Made by a program: the position numbers and the translations under genes. Source: a virus. Taken from it: 64,000 bases of DNA. The stretch's first letter is position 1; each line of letters begins with the position of its first letter. Below are positions 47,508 through 56,742 of this stretch, in pieces. The stretch spans positions 1 to 64,000 of IMG/VR virus record IMGVR_UViG_3300025133_000072. One strand, written 5' to 3'. Below the pieces are notes generated by a model, which ran no database searches, had not been told where the DNA came from, and saw nothing but the letters and a program-made list of their open reading frames with translations.

Positions 47508-47948
47508 ATGTCGAAAGACACAAAAGAAAAAACAAAAGATGTTCTGGTATCCGCTTGGGTCCCTAAAGAGGATGTGGAGAGGTACTCCCTCATTCTTTTC
47601 AGCAAGGAATCCAACAAGCAGAGAGACATTATATCTCGTGTGAAAAAAGTTGTTTCGGCTGAGACAGAAGATGAGACGTTCGCCCGGATCATTGAGATGT
47701 ATCGGAAGCACTGGTTTGAAGCTGGCGGGTTCATGCCCCTGGAAGTATTCATGAAGAAAGTCCAGGAGGATCTCCATAACAAGAGAACGGGCCTTCCGGA
47801 TCGCTATGTTCCGATGATCATTGATCGAGTTGAAAAAGGGCTCAAGGAACAGAAAGGGGATACCAAAGGTGGCTCCAAGAAAAAAGCAGCACCTCCCGTC
47901 CGGGGCGGAAATGGGAAGCTCCAAAAAGCAAAAACAGCCTCAGCCTGA
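47508..47948 (+). CDS. Hypothetical helical protein (146 aa)
   Basis: Acidic/basic helical protein (MSKDTKEKTKDVLVSAWVPKED) with a conserved-looking core ETFARIIEMYRKHWFEAGGFMPLEVFMKKV and a Lys/Gly-rich tail. Overlaps the RecA-like gene by 38 bases, so both are translated together. No family recognised; probably a recombination or replication partner. Confidence 0.5.
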   Translation: MSKDTKEKTKDVLVSAWVPKEDVERYSLILFSKESNKQRDIISRVKKVVSAETEDETFARIIEMYRKHWFEAGGFMPLEVFMKKVQEDLHNKRTGLPDRYVPMIIDRVEKGLKEQKGDTKGGSKKKAAPPVRGGNGKLQKAKTASA

Positions 47949-49083
47949 TACCATTGCAGAATTAGATGCGATGATCGACCAGGAGGAAGAGGAGGATGAG
48001 AATTTAAAAACTCATCTGATGGTTCCTACAGGGAGCACCCTTTATAATCTGGCTTGTACAGACAGGCCAGATGGGGCGTTTCCAGTCGGCACAATTGTCA
48101 ATGTCGTTGGAGATTCTTCTTCTGGAAAGACTGTCCTGGGTTTGTCTTGTTTCGGGGAGTGTAATCTGCTCCCTTCTTTTGATGATTATAGATTCATCTA
48201 TGATTATTCTGAGTGTGCTGCTGAGATAGACATCGGAGCTATGTTTGGCAAACGCACAGCTTCGAGAATAGAGAAGCCCCACGAGGGGAAGACTCTTACC
48301 GGGTATTCTTCTACAGTAGAGGACTGGCAGGATGCTATGAATGCCTGCCTGGAAGACGGCAGGCCATTTATCTATCTTCTGGATTCCCTGGATGCTCTTA
48401 CCAGTGAGAATGAGCTGGCTCAGGTGGAGAAACAGAAGATCTCCAGAGAGACAGGAGAAGCGACTACTGGCGACTACACAGCAGCCAAGAAAGCAGCTTC
48501 GATCACTCAGATTCTTCGGACGATGAATGATGAGCTGAAGGGAAATAATTCTCTTCTCATTGTCATTTCACAGGTTCGAAAAAAGCTGGATTCTCGTTTC
48601 CCGGTTAGGTATAGAACTGGGGGAGATGCTCTTTTGTTTTATACTTCCCTGGAATCCTGGGTTCAGATTAGAGGGAAGCTAGAGGTCAGAGGCCGACAGG
48701 TTGGAGTTCACACAGTAACTAGAGTCTCTAAGAACAAAATAACAGGGAAGCGTAGAGAGGTTCCGATTGTTATGCGGGATGCTTTGGGGATTGATGATGC
48801 AGAGGCTCTCCTCACTTTTTTGATTGATGAGAAAGTTTTTGAGGTAGGGAAGAAAAAGAATACGAAAAAGAAAGACAAGGAAAAGGACAAAGAGAAAGAA
48901 AAAGAGAAGAAGAAATCCAATTCCATTACTATTGAGGAACTTGGTTTTGAAGGACTCCCCTCAACCTTTCTCAAGAGGACAGAAGATCCAGAAGTCATGA
49001 AGTGGTTGGTAGACAAGACAACCCAGACCTGGAAAGAGATCGAAGCATCCTTGGTCGTTACAAGGTTCCGAAAATATGCGTAG
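47911..49083 (+). CDS. RecA/UvsX-like recombinase
   Basis: 390 aa from ATG 47911; an earlier in-frame start would extend deep into the neighbour. Walker A VVGDSSSGKTVL, Walker B FIYLLDSLDAL, and the DNA-binding/ATP loop LIVISQVRKKLDSR then GGDALLFYTSLESWVQIRG. The C-terminus holds a 30-residue Lys/Glu low-complexity linker before a small domain (TIEELGFEGLPSTFLKR). Drives strand exchange with SSB and the UvsY-like protein. Eight-base overlap with the flap nuclease. Confidence 0.8.
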   Translation: MGSSKKQKQPQPDTIAELDAMIDQEEEEDENLKTHLMVPTGSTLYNLACTDRPDGAFPVGTIVNVVGDSSSGKTVLGLSCFGECNLLPSFDDYRFIYDYSECAAEIDIGAMFGKRTASRIEKPHEGKTLTGYSSTVEDWQDAMNACLEDGRPFIYLLDSLDALTSENELAQVEKQKISRETGEATTGDYTAAKKAASITQILRTMNDELKGNNSLLIVISQVRKKLDSRFPVRYRTGGDALLFYTSLESWVQIRGKLEVRGRQVGVHTVTRVSKNKITGKRREVPIVMRDALGIDDAEALLTFLIDEKVFEVGKKKNTKKKDKEKDKEKEKEKKKSNSITIEELGFEGLPSTFLKRTEDPEVMKWLVDKTTQTWKEIEASLVVTRFRKYA

Positions 49084-49975
49084 GAGATCTTATAATACTG
49101 TCCTTCTCTTAGATTGTAATAATCTGGGACACGTTAGTTTCCATACAACAGGAGAGCTTACCCATAAAGGTGTTCCAACAGGGGTAATCTATGGCTTCCT
49201 TCGCAAGCTCATAGATATGTGTCATCATCACAATACAGGCCGGGTCCTTTTCTTTTGGGATGGAGCCAATTCCAGGATGCCCAGGAGGACTATATTTCCT
49301 GAGTACAAAGGGAATCGAGAGAGGACTGAAAAGATGCCTAAAGAACAAGAGGATATGTACTGGCAGTTCGACACTATTCGACATAATATTCTTCCTGCTC
49401 TTGGATTAGGTCAGTATGTTTTTCAGAAGCATGGAATGGAAGCTGACGATCTGATTGCCTGTGCTGTCAAACAGCTCCCTGGACATGAATTGGTTATAGG
49501 TTCTGGGGACACAGACATGTATCAGCTCCTATCCAAGTCCGTTTCTATTGCTCCTCTTGGAAAAGGGAGTGTTCCCCTTGTGACAGAGAAAGACTTCAGA
49601 ACAAGTTATGGGGGATTGGGTCCTTCGGATTACGTGACCATCAAGGCTATGGCAGGGGATGCCTCAGACAATATTCCAGGCATAGTCAAGGTAGGGGAAA
49701 AGACTGCGGTTAAGTATCTGAAAGGTGAGTTGAAAAATACTACCAAAACATGGGAAGCCCTTACTTCTGATGAGGGGATGGGCATTGTTCGGAGAAATCG
49801 TAATATAATCAGACTTCCTTTTAGGGATGTTCCTTTGGACTTTCCTTTGGATGAGGGCAAAATCAGATATCCTATGTCTTGTTCTAAGAGATTCGCTAGT
49901 GTATTTGAGGAATATGGATTACATACTTTTTTACGTCCAGAGAATTTTAAGCGATGGGCTGAGTTTTTTTGCTAG
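49076..49975 (+). CDS. 5'-3' exonuclease / flap endonuclease
   Basis: 299 aa. PIN/FEN-type metal residues: LLLDCNNLG, FFWDGANSRMPRR, HGMEADDLIAC, IGSGDTDMYQLL, and helix-hairpin MAGDASDNIPGIVKVGEKTA. Corresponds to the 5' nuclease of Pol I or T4 RNase H, here a separate gene. Removes RNA primers and processes flaps. Starts inside the RecA-like stop. Confidence 0.85.
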   Translation: MRRRSYNTVLLLDCNNLGHVSFHTTGELTHKGVPTGVIYGFLRKLIDMCHHHNTGRVLFFWDGANSRMPRRTIFPEYKGNRERTEKMPKEQEDMYWQFDTIRHNILPALGLGQYVFQKHGMEADDLIACAVKQLPGHELVIGSGDTDMYQLLSKSVSIAPLGKGSVPLVTEKDFRTSYGGLGPSDYVTIKAMAGDASDNIPGIVKVGEKTAVKYLKGELKNTTKTWEALTSDEGMGIVRRNRNIIRLPFRDVPLDFPLDEGKIRYPMSCSKRFASVFEEYGLHTFLRPENFKRWAEFFC

Positions 49976-49983
49976 GGGTAGCT

Positions 49984-50175
49984 ATGTGCGAGGAAAAAGA
50001 GGTTCCTGTAGAGAGGTCTTTGAAGAATGAATTCAATGACCGGGCCTATTGTTGTTCTGAGATTATTCAGAGCATGATAGGAGAGCATCCTTATTTAGAG
50101 GAGGATGCCAAAGCATCTAAGAAGGTGGCTGAGGTTTGTGAACTTTTGTCTAATTTGTATCACGAAACCGTATGA
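49984..50175 (+). CDS. Small hypothetical protein (63 aa)
   Basis: ATG 49984 follows AGGGGTAGCT. Helical: MCEEKEVPVERSLKNEF, CCSEIIQSMIGEHPYLEED, VAEVCELLSNLYHETV. Its stop overlaps the RuvC-like start (ATGA). Unknown function. Confidence 0.5.
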   Translation: MCEEKEVPVERSLKNEFNDRAYCCSEIIQSMIGEHPYLEEDAKASKKVAEVCELLSNLYHETV

Positions 50176-50750
50176 AAGAAGTTATTCTTTCAAACCAAAA
50201 AGGCGAACATGTAAGGGTCCCAATCTCCGATGATTTCATCATAGGAGTAGATCCAGGACCTGAAACATCCGGGCTGGTTATTTATGTTCCCCAAGCCCCA
50301 AGGATTGCTTTCTCCAATTATGCTTTTCCCAACGATCGGTTTCCCTATGTCATAAGGTGTTTTCAAAACTGCTCTTGGGCAGTGGAGATGGTGTCTTGCT
50401 ACGGGATGCCTGTAGGAGATCCCATTTTTAATACCTGCGTAGCTATCGGAGCCATAGAAGAAAGAGCACGAGACTACCAGTCCAAGATCTACAGAATTAC
50501 CAGACCGGATGCTAAGGTCTTTCTTTGCGGGAGTCGTGCAGCCAAAGGAACGAATTTAACTCAGGCGCTTAAAGATAGGTTTCCAAAAGTAGGAGGGGGG
50601 AAGGATGCTTCAGTGGGTATTAAGAAGCAGCCAGGACCTCTGTTTGGAATAGCAAAGCACTCTTGGGCTGCGTTGGCAGTGGCGTACACTCTAGCCCACG
50701 GAGAGGCTCATTTGGGTATGAAAGAATGGGCTTTAGGGAGAACAGTATGA
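50172..50750 (+). CDS. RuvC-like Holliday-junction resolvase fold protein
   Basis: 192 aa. RNase H-fold opening FIIGVDPGPETSGLVIY, second acidic strand AVEMVSCYGMPVG, and C-terminal helix HSWAALAVAYTLAHGE in place of the usual DAxA motif. Phage RuvC-like proteins of this layout sit next to recombination genes. The final catalytic acid seems to be missing or moved, so activity is uncertain. Confidence 0.65.
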   Translation: MKEVILSNQKGEHVRVPISDDFIIGVDPGPETSGLVIYVPQAPRIAFSNYAFPNDRFPYVIRCFQNCSWAVEMVSCYGMPVGDPIFNTCVAIGAIEERARDYQSKIYRITRPDAKVFLCGSRAAKGTNLTQALKDRFPKVGGGKDASVGIKKQPGPLFGIAKHSWAALAVAYTLAHGEAHLGMKEWALGRTV

Positions 50751-51823
50751 TCAAAGGAGCCAGAGGAACAGATTTCCAGGCGTTGGCTAAATATGACGTA
50801 GAACTCCATCCAGGGGTGAATTGTTTTGTGGGGGAATCGGATGTAGGTAAATCTGCTTTCCTCAAGACGATAAAGTTCGTTTCCCAGAACAGACCTTCAG
50901 GGGATGCTTTTATTCGAGAGGGACAGGATTTCGTTTCTTGTTTCCTTGACGTGGCAGAAGGTTCAGTAGAAAGGACCAAGGGAGAGAAGAAGCAAGTTTA
51001 CAAGATTGTGACAGAGAAGGAGAGCAAGGATCTCACAGCATTTGGGACCTCAGTTCCAGAGGAAGTGTCAGACCTCCTTCGATTAGATCCAGAGATAAAT
51101 TTCCAAGGCCAGTTCGACAAACATTTTCTTCTGTCCTGGACTCCTGGGGAAGTGGGTCGGTTTTTCAATAGGATTGTGAATTTAGAGAAGATGGACTATG
51201 CGGTTTCTTCTATTCAGAAAACGGTCAATTCCCTGAGTGCGGATATCAAAGCTAATGAAGCTCTTCTTGTGGAACACATATCCTCCCTGGATCAATACAC
51301 AGACCTGGATGAAGCTGCTAATCAAGTGAATGCCCTGGATCAGCTTAATGCAGAAACAGATAAGATAAAAGAGGACATCTCAGGGCTCTCAGATCTCCTT
51401 GATAACTCGCAAACGGTTACTGGCAGGCTAGAAGACCTGAAACCTTATAAAGGGGCTGGCGTGTCTGTTTTGGCTATCAGGGACCTGTTTGGAATGTCTG
51501 CTGTAGCTCAAAAATACATAGAGGATATTCAGGGGATTTTGAAGAGCAGAGAACAGGTAGAGAAAGCCCTGAGTCCGGCCAAGAGGATGAGCAAGTGTTC
51601 CAAGGCTATAGAAGGGTTCCAGGAAGGCATAGCAGAGATCCAAACCATACAAAAATCCATGGCAGAGATTGAGGCTATGATTTCCTCCTATACTAAAATG
51701 AGATCTGCTTTGTTCTCTGTTGAGGCAGAGCAGGCGGAATTTATAGCGGAGAGGGAGAAACTCATTCCTGATGAGTGTCCTTTGTGTAAGCAGCCTGTGG
51801 GCAGAGAGGTGTTTTGTGGCTAA
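50747..51823 (+). CDS. SbcC/Rad50-like ATPase, N-terminal half ending at the zinc hook
   Basis: 358 aa from ATG 50747 (ATGA overlap). Walker A CFVGESDVGKSAFLKTI at about residues 30-45, Q-loop NFQGQFDKHFLL, long coiled coil, then the zinc hook CPLCKQPVG nine residues before the end. The second half of the ATPase head is encoded separately at 52984-53601. Together with the SbcD-like gene they would form a Mre11/Rad50-type (T4 gp46/47) nuclease. Confidence 0.8.
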   Translation: MIKGARGTDFQALAKYDVELHPGVNCFVGESDVGKSAFLKTIKFVSQNRPSGDAFIREGQDFVSCFLDVAEGSVERTKGEKKQVYKIVTEKESKDLTAFGTSVPEEVSDLLRLDPEINFQGQFDKHFLLSWTPGEVGRFFNRIVNLEKMDYAVSSIQKTVNSLSADIKANEALLVEHISSLDQYTDLDEAANQVNALDQLNAETDKIKEDISGLSDLLDNSQTVTGRLEDLKPYKGAGVSVLAIRDLFGMSAVAQKYIEDIQGILKSREQVEKALSPAKRMSKCSKAIEGFQEGIAEIQTIQKSMAEIEAMISSYTKMRSALFSVEAEQAEFIAEREKLIPDECPLCKQPVGREVFCG

Positions 51824-52712
51824 ACCGATAGCTATTTTGGTGGGCGATCTCCATGCAAGGGAAACGGTTCCTGAGTGTCGTGTGGATGATTTTTTGGAGG
51901 CGCAATTTAATAAGTGGCGTTGGTTGAAAAAACTCTGGGAGGAAACAAAGGTCCCTATTGTTTATGCGGGGGATGTTTTCGACAAATGGAAATCCAGTCC
52001 TTGGCTTTTGAGCAAGGTTCAGGAACTTCTTCCTCCTGGTTTGTTCATCGTAGGACAACATGATATTTCAGGCCATAGCATGAAGAATCTAGAAAAATCT
52101 AATCTCAATGTTCTTTTGACTTCAAAGCTAGGGTGGACTGAGATAACAGACATGGGATATCTGGACAATAAGGATTTCACAGCATGGGGCTATTCCTGGG
52201 GAACAGGATTGAAAAAAATGCTTAGCGGGAATTCTTTACCTTGTTTGGCTGTGGTACATAAGTTTGTCTATGAGAAGGAAATTCCTTGGCCTGGATGTGA
52301 TGGTCTTTCAGCAGAGGAGGCCCTGGAACAGCTCTCAGGATATGAACTCGTTCTGTGCGGGGACAATCACCAGAAATTCATTTATGAGAAAGGGAATCAG
52401 AAGCTTTTGAATCCTGGTTCTTTCTTGAGGATGTCTGCGGATCAACAGAATTTTGCTCCTGCGGTTTTTATCTGGAAGGATGACAATTCCCTAGAAGAGG
52501 TTCCCGTTCCCATTGAGAAGGGCGTGGTTTCCAGGGAGCATATTGAGAGGAAGAAAGAGACGGATGAGAAAATGAATGCTTGGGTAGAGTCTCTGAATTC
52601 TGACATTGAAATCACTTTGTCTTTTGAGGAGAATATAAAAAGATACAAAGAAGAGAATCCAAATGTTCCAGATCATGTTTGGGATATTGTAATGACGCAT
52701 GTTAAAGCATAG
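51816..52712 (+). CDS. SbcD/Mre11-like nuclease
   Basis: 298 aa from GTG 51816 (AGAGAGGTG site, overlapping the previous stop). Phosphoesterase motifs: VGDLHARE, YAGDVFDKW, GQHDISGHS (Gln in place of the usual Asn of GNHD), VHKF, CGDNHQKF, and NPGSFLRMS. C-terminal coil (EHIERKKETDEKMNAW) should bind the ATPase. Located between the two SbcC halves. Confidence 0.75.
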   Translation: MAKPIAILVGDLHARETVPECRVDDFLEAQFNKWRWLKKLWEETKVPIVYAGDVFDKWKSSPWLLSKVQELLPPGLFIVGQHDISGHSMKNLEKSNLNVLLTSKLGWTEITDMGYLDNKDFTAWGYSWGTGLKKMLSGNSLPCLAVVHKFVYEKEIPWPGCDGLSAEEALEQLSGYELVLCGDNHQKFIYEKGNQKLLNPGSFLRMSADQQNFAPAVFIWKDDNSLEEVPVPIEKGVVSREHIERKKETDEKMNAWVESLNSDIEITLSFEENIKRYKEENPNVPDHVWDIVMTHVKA

Positions 52713-52714
52713 GG

Positions 52715-52987
52715 GTGGCTGTGGAACACAAGATTGATGATATTTTAGAGAATATAAAGCGAGCGGACAAGAGGATCAAAGATGCTCAGGAAGAGGGGTC
52801 TAAGTTAGAAGGGAAGCTCGAACAGCTCAAGTCTGATTTAGAGTCCAGGTTTGCTTGTAGTAGCTGGGACAAGGCAGAAGAATTGCTCCAGGGAAAGAAA
52901 GAAGCTAAGGAAGCTATGGAAGCTAGGATTCAGGTTCGTTATGAGAGCCTTGTCGAGGAGCATGGGACACTTTTAGGATTAGTATGA
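52715..52987 (+). CDS. Coiled-coil protein of the split SbcC locus (90 aa)
   Basis: From GTG 52715. Almost one continuous coiled coil (ENIKRADKRIKDAQEEGSKL) with CSSW in the middle. Lies between SbcD and the second SbcC half, each joined by short overlaps. It may be part of the return coil of the split SbcC, i.e. a third fragment, or a bridging subunit. Confidence 0.5.
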   Translation: MAVEHKIDDILENIKRADKRIKDAQEEGSKLEGKLEQLKSDLESRFACSSWDKAEELLQGKKEAKEAMEARIQVRYESLVEEHGTLLGLV

Positions 52988-53601
52988 ATTGTGTAGAGAA
53001 TCTCAAACTCAAAGTGTCTGCTCTCACAGGAGAGCGGGATCAGATTCTGAGATCAATAGAATCGATTGCTACAAAGGTCGTCGGGCTCAGAGATCAGAAA
53101 GATGATCATAAGAAGGCTCAGCAGATCATTCGAGATGTATCCCTTCAAACTCAGAAGCAATTGGAGTTCAAAGTGTCTTCATTGGTTTCCACTTGTTTGT
53201 CAACGGTTTTTGAAGATCCTTATGAGTTTCATTTGGAATTTACAGAGAGAAGGAACAAAACAGAGGGAGACATCTTCTTTACCAGAGGAGATGCTGTTAT
53301 TGATCCTATGGAACAGTCAGGAGGCGGGGTGCTAGATGTTGCATCTTTTGCTCTCCGGGTGGTAGGCTGGAAGTTGTCGAGAAAGAACCTTCGTCCTGTT
53401 TTTATCTTGGATGAGCCTTTCAAATTCCTTAACAGGGATCGACAACCGAAAGCGGGACAAATGTTGGTTGAAGTAAGTCAGAAGCTCGGAGTTCAGATCA
53501 TAATGGATTCTCACCAAAGGGATATTATTGCTCGTTGTGACAAAGTATTCGAAGTCACAATGAGGGACAGAGTCTCCAAGATAATGGAGATAGAAGCGTG
53601 A
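52984..53601 (+). CDS. SbcC/Rad50-like ATPase, C-terminal half
   Basis: 205 aa, ATGA overlap. Begins with a coiled coil (LKLKVSALTGERDQILRSIE), then the C-lobe: signature MEQSGGGVLDVASFALRV, Walker B/D-loop VFILDEPFKFLNRD, and the H-loop MDSHQRD. Lacks Walker A, which is in 50747-51823, so the two gene products must pair to form ATP sites. Last gene before a terminator. Confidence 0.8.
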   Translation: MNCVENLKLKVSALTGERDQILRSIESIATKVVGLRDQKDDHKKAQQIIRDVSLQTQKQLEFKVSSLVSTCLSTVFEDPYEFHLEFTERRNKTEGDIFFTRGDAVIDPMEQSGGGVLDVASFALRVVGWKLSRKNLRPVFILDEPFKFLNRDRQPKAGQMLVEVSQKLGVQIIMDSHQRDIIARCDKVFEVTMRDRVSKIMEIEA

Positions 53602-53643
53602 GAAAATATAACTTCAATGTGATCTCGAACGACACCGGATAAA

Positions 53644-53667
53644 AGCGACTGTTCACGGTCGTTTTTT
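53644..53667 (+). terminator. Rho-independent terminator
   Basis: CGACTG / CGGTCG stem with a TTCA loop, followed by TTTTTT. Ends the long replication/recombination transcript. Confidence 0.8.
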
Positions 53668-53794
53668 CTTTCCTCTTATTTTTTGCGGGATACGTTTCGC
53701 TTCAAGACTTAGGGGAGGAGAGGGATATAAAATTCCAGGGCAGGCGCAGTAGTGGTGGTATTTACGTGATAAAGAGCAGCAGGAGGATTCAGTC

Positions 53795-56734
53795 GTGGCT
53801 CATTTTTTATCTTTTCAACTTGAGGACGAGTTTGTAAATTCGATCCCAGAGCCCCAGTTAGGATTTGGAGAATTAGGAGCATTTACATTTCTAAGGACCT
53901 ATAGCCGGGTTAAACCAGATGGAACAAAGGAATCTTTCCGGGACGTTATTAAGCGTTGTGTGGAAGGTTCTTTTTCATTACAGAAGGATCATATTCTTTC
54001 CCATCATCTAAGTTGGGATGAGGGGAAAGCAACTAAAGCAGCTCAAACAATGTTTTCTCATATGATGAATTTATATTTCCTTCCTCCTGGGAGAGGGCTG
54101 TGGATGATGGGAACCGAGTATGCTCACACCAGGACTCCGGCTGGATTATTTAACTGTTTTTCTGGGGATACTGAGGTTCTTACCAGACATGGAACTAAGG
54201 AAATACAAAATTTAGTAGGCACAGAACCTTTTCTTCTCACAAGTGCTGGAACTTGGACTTCGGCACCTGTTCGATCTTATGGTTTCCAGTCTTTATATGA
54301 GCTTACATTAACTAGACAAGGAATTCATAAAACCATCCGAGTAACCAAGGACCACAAATGGTATGCCCAGCATGGTCATAAGGTACGGAGAGGGCATTCT
54401 TTTGATGAATTGACTACACTTGAATTAGAAGAAGGAATGTGGTTGAGGTATCAGTTAGCCCAACCAGCGGGGAAGCCTTCTCCTCAAGGGATTCAACATG
54501 GAATTTCTTTTGGGGACGGCACAGGCACTTCTTTGAGTTTAGTAGGAGAAAAACAGGATCTTCTTCACTATTATTCGGCTAATGACAAATATCCTGAAGA
54601 AGAGAGAAATATAATCCGAGTGATCGATCTACCAGAACATTTTAAGGATAAGCCTGATCTGTCCTGGGACAGAAAATATCTATTAGGTTGGTTGATGGGG
54701 TATTTCGCAGCAGACGGGTCAGTGGATAATGGGCAAGTCACTTTGTCTTCTTCTCGAAAAGAAAATTTGGAGTTAGTTCGAGATGTTGCTTCTATTATAG
54801 GGATAGGGACTTATTCAATCAGGTTTTCTAGCGGGTCTTCTAATTATAAGGAAGATCGAGAATTATGGGACATAACTTTCATGCGGGATACATTTCCGGA
54901 GGGGTTTTTCTTAAGAAAAAAACATAGTGAAAAGGCGGGGAATAAAGACACGCCCAGAAGAAATTGGAATGTTGTTTCTGTGAAAGATTTAGGAGTAGAA
55001 GAAGAGGTTTTTTGTGCCGAAGTTCCTACAACACAAAATTTTACCTTGGAGGGAAATATTTTGACCCATAATTGTGCCTTTACGAGCACGAGAAACATAG
55101 CTAAAGAGTATGAGTCTCCCTTCACATTTTTGATGGATGTTTCGATGCTGGGAGTTGGATGTGGTTTTGATGTCAAAGGAGAATCCAAGGTCGAGATCCA
55201 CAAACCGACTGGGGAAGCAAAGAATTTTGTAATAGGGGATTCTAGAGAAGGCTGGGTGGAGAGTACAGGAGCCCTCATTCGATCCTATATCCATCCCACA
55301 GATAATCACCAGCTCCTTTTTGATTATTCAGGTATACGAGCAAGGCATACTCTTATTAAAGGATTTGGAGGAGTAGCCGGGGGACCAGAGAGCCTTATTC
55401 AATTGCACTGGGATCTCAGGGAGATGTTTGATCGAGCTATCGAAGCAGATAAAAAGCACATGGATTCCAGGATGATTACAGACATTATGAATCTTTTAGG
55501 TTCCTGTGTGGTGTCTGGTAATGTTCGTAGGGTCGCTGAGTTAGCTCTAGGCTTTCCTGATGATGAAGACTATTTGGATCTTAAGAATTATGAGATTAAT
55601 CCAGAACGCAAGGGATATGGGAAGTACAGTAATAATTCTGTATTCTGTCAGGTTGGAATGGATTACTCTTCTCTTATTGAGCGCACAGCTATCAATGGAG
55701 AGCCTGGAATGTTTTGGTTAGACAATGTTCGTCGCTTTGGTCGAATGGGGGATGATGAGAACAATCGGGATGCTCTTGTGAAAGGAGCAAACCCTTGTAT
55801 GGAGCAATCTCTGGAAGATAAGGAGATGTGTAATCTCGTTGAGATTTTCCCTACGAATATTCCTGATTATGTGTCTTTTGAGGATGTTTTGAAGTCGGCT
55901 TACTTGTACGGAAAGTCTGTGACGCTGACCAAGACCCATATTCCTGAAACAAATCAGAAGCAGCTCAAGAATCGTAGAATTGGGATCTCCTTGTCTGGAT
56001 TAGCTATGTTCAAAGAATCCAGGGGAATGAACACTATGATCGAGTGGATGGATCGGGGATACAAATTCCTGAAAGCTACAGACACTCAATACAGCAAATG
56101 GCTCACGATTCCAGAGAGTGTGAAGCTCACTTCGATCAAGCCTTCTGGTACTATTTCTTTAGTAGCAGGAGTAACAGCCGGGGTTCATTATCCTGTGGCT
56201 AAGCATTACTACAAGAATATCAGAGTGTCTTCACATCTCCCTCTTGTGGATAAGTGTAGAGAGCTTGGATACAAAGTGGAATGGGAGATCAAGTACAAGG
56301 ATGATCCTTCTTCTCTTACAGGATTCTCTTCTTATGAATCTGATGATACGGTAGTCATTGCTTTCCCGGTCAATATCCCAGTCAATATACGAGGTCGGTC
56401 GGAGATTTCTGTCTGGGAACAGGTAAAGTTTGTGGAACTTGTTCAGCGCTATTGGGCTGATAATCAAGTCTCTTGCACAGTAACTTTTCAGGATTTTGAA
56501 AAGGATGATTTGGTTCGGGTCTTGGAGATGTTTGATAGATCTTTGAAAAATGTTTCTTTCTTGCCTTTATTTGATAGCGGATACGAGCAGATGCCCGAAG
56601 AGAAAGTGAATCCAGAAGATTTCCAAAAGTACGTGACCGGGATTGTTCCTTATGCATTTGCCTCCGAATACATCAAAGGGGAAGCCAAGGGAGAGACTGG
56701 GTGCGACAATGAAGGGGGTTCTTGTTCTTTATAG
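53795..56734 (+). CDS. nrdJ: AdoCbl-dependent (class II) ribonucleotide reductase with intein
   Basis: 979 aa from GTG 53795 (AGGAGG site). Resembles monomeric RTPR: FLPPGRGLWMMGTE then FNC at 118-121. An intein (121-426) sits before the redox Cys; after splicing the sequence reads LFN-CAFTSTRN. NPCMEQSLEDKEMC (Cys668 and Cys679, spacing 11) matches the thiyl-radical and redox cysteines of L. leichmannii RTPR (408 and 419). The C-terminal pair Cys970/Cys977 is the expected shuttle. Extein about 673 aa, slightly short for the family. Makes dNTPs independently of oxygen, needing host cobalamin. Confidence 0.85.
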   Translation: MAHFLSFQLEDEFVNSIPEPQLGFGELGAFTFLRTYSRVKPDGTKESFRDVIKRCVEGSFSLQKDHILSHHLSWDEGKATKAAQTMFSHMMNLYFLPPGRGLWMMGTEYAHTRTPAGLFNCFSGDTEVLTRHGTKEIQNLVGTEPFLLTSAGTWTSAPVRSYGFQSLYELTLTRQGIHKTIRVTKDHKWYAQHGHKVRRGHSFDELTTLELEEGMWLRYQLAQPAGKPSPQGIQHGISFGDGTGTSLSLVGEKQDLLHYYSANDKYPEEERNIIRVIDLPEHFKDKPDLSWDRKYLLGWLMGYFAADGSVDNGQVTLSSSRKENLELVRDVASIIGIGTYSIRFSSGSSNYKEDRELWDITFMRDTFPEGFFLRKKHSEKAGNKDTPRRNWNVVSVKDLGVEEEVFCAEVPTTQNFTLEGNILTHNCAFTSTRNIAKEYESPFTFLMDVSMLGVGCGFDVKGESKVEIHKPTGEAKNFVIGDSREGWVESTGALIRSYIHPTDNHQLLFDYSGIRARHTLIKGFGGVAGGPESLIQLHWDLREMFDRAIEADKKHMDSRMITDIMNLLGSCVVSGNVRRVAELALGFPDDEDYLDLKNYEINPERKGYGKYSNNSVFCQVGMDYSSLIERTAINGEPGMFWLDNVRRFGRMGDDENNRDALVKGANPCMEQSLEDKEMCNLVEIFPTNIPDYVSFEDVLKSAYLYGKSVTLTKTHIPETNQKQLKNRRIGISLSGLAMFKESRGMNTMIEWMDRGYKFLKATDTQYSKWLTIPESVKLTSIKPSGTISLVAGVTAGVHYPVAKHYYKNIRVSSHLPLVDKCRELGYKVEWEIKYKDDPSSLTGFSSYESDDTVVIAFPVNIPVNIRGRSEISVWEQVKFVELVQRYWADNQVSCTVTFQDFEKDDLVRVLEMFDRSLKNVSFLPLFDSGYEQMPEEKVNPEDFQKYVTGIVPYAFASEYIKGEAKGETGCDNEGGSCSL
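54155..55072 (+). other. Intein with LAGLIDADG-type endonuclease in ribonucleotide reductase
   Basis: 306 aa, Cys121 to Asn426 of the precursor. Block A CFSGDTEVLTRHGTKEI, block B-like IRVTKDHKWYA, endonuclease motif LGWLMGYFAADGSV, block F VFCAEVPTTQNFTLEGN, block G ILTHN, followed by +1 Cys. Only one clear LAGLIDADG motif is seen. Inserted beside the active-site cysteine, where deletion must be exact. Confidence 0.85.
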
Positions 56735-56742
56735 GGTAGGGT

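Noticed and set aside
47821-47910. Upstream start for the RecA-like gene at 47821
   Set aside because: It would overlap the coding part of the previous gene by 128 bases without a ribosome-binding site; ATG 47911 is more economical.
53602-53794. A cobalamin riboswitch before the AdoCbl-dependent ribonucleotide reductase
   Set aside because: No B12 box or typical paired elements; the region holds a terminator and a short leader.
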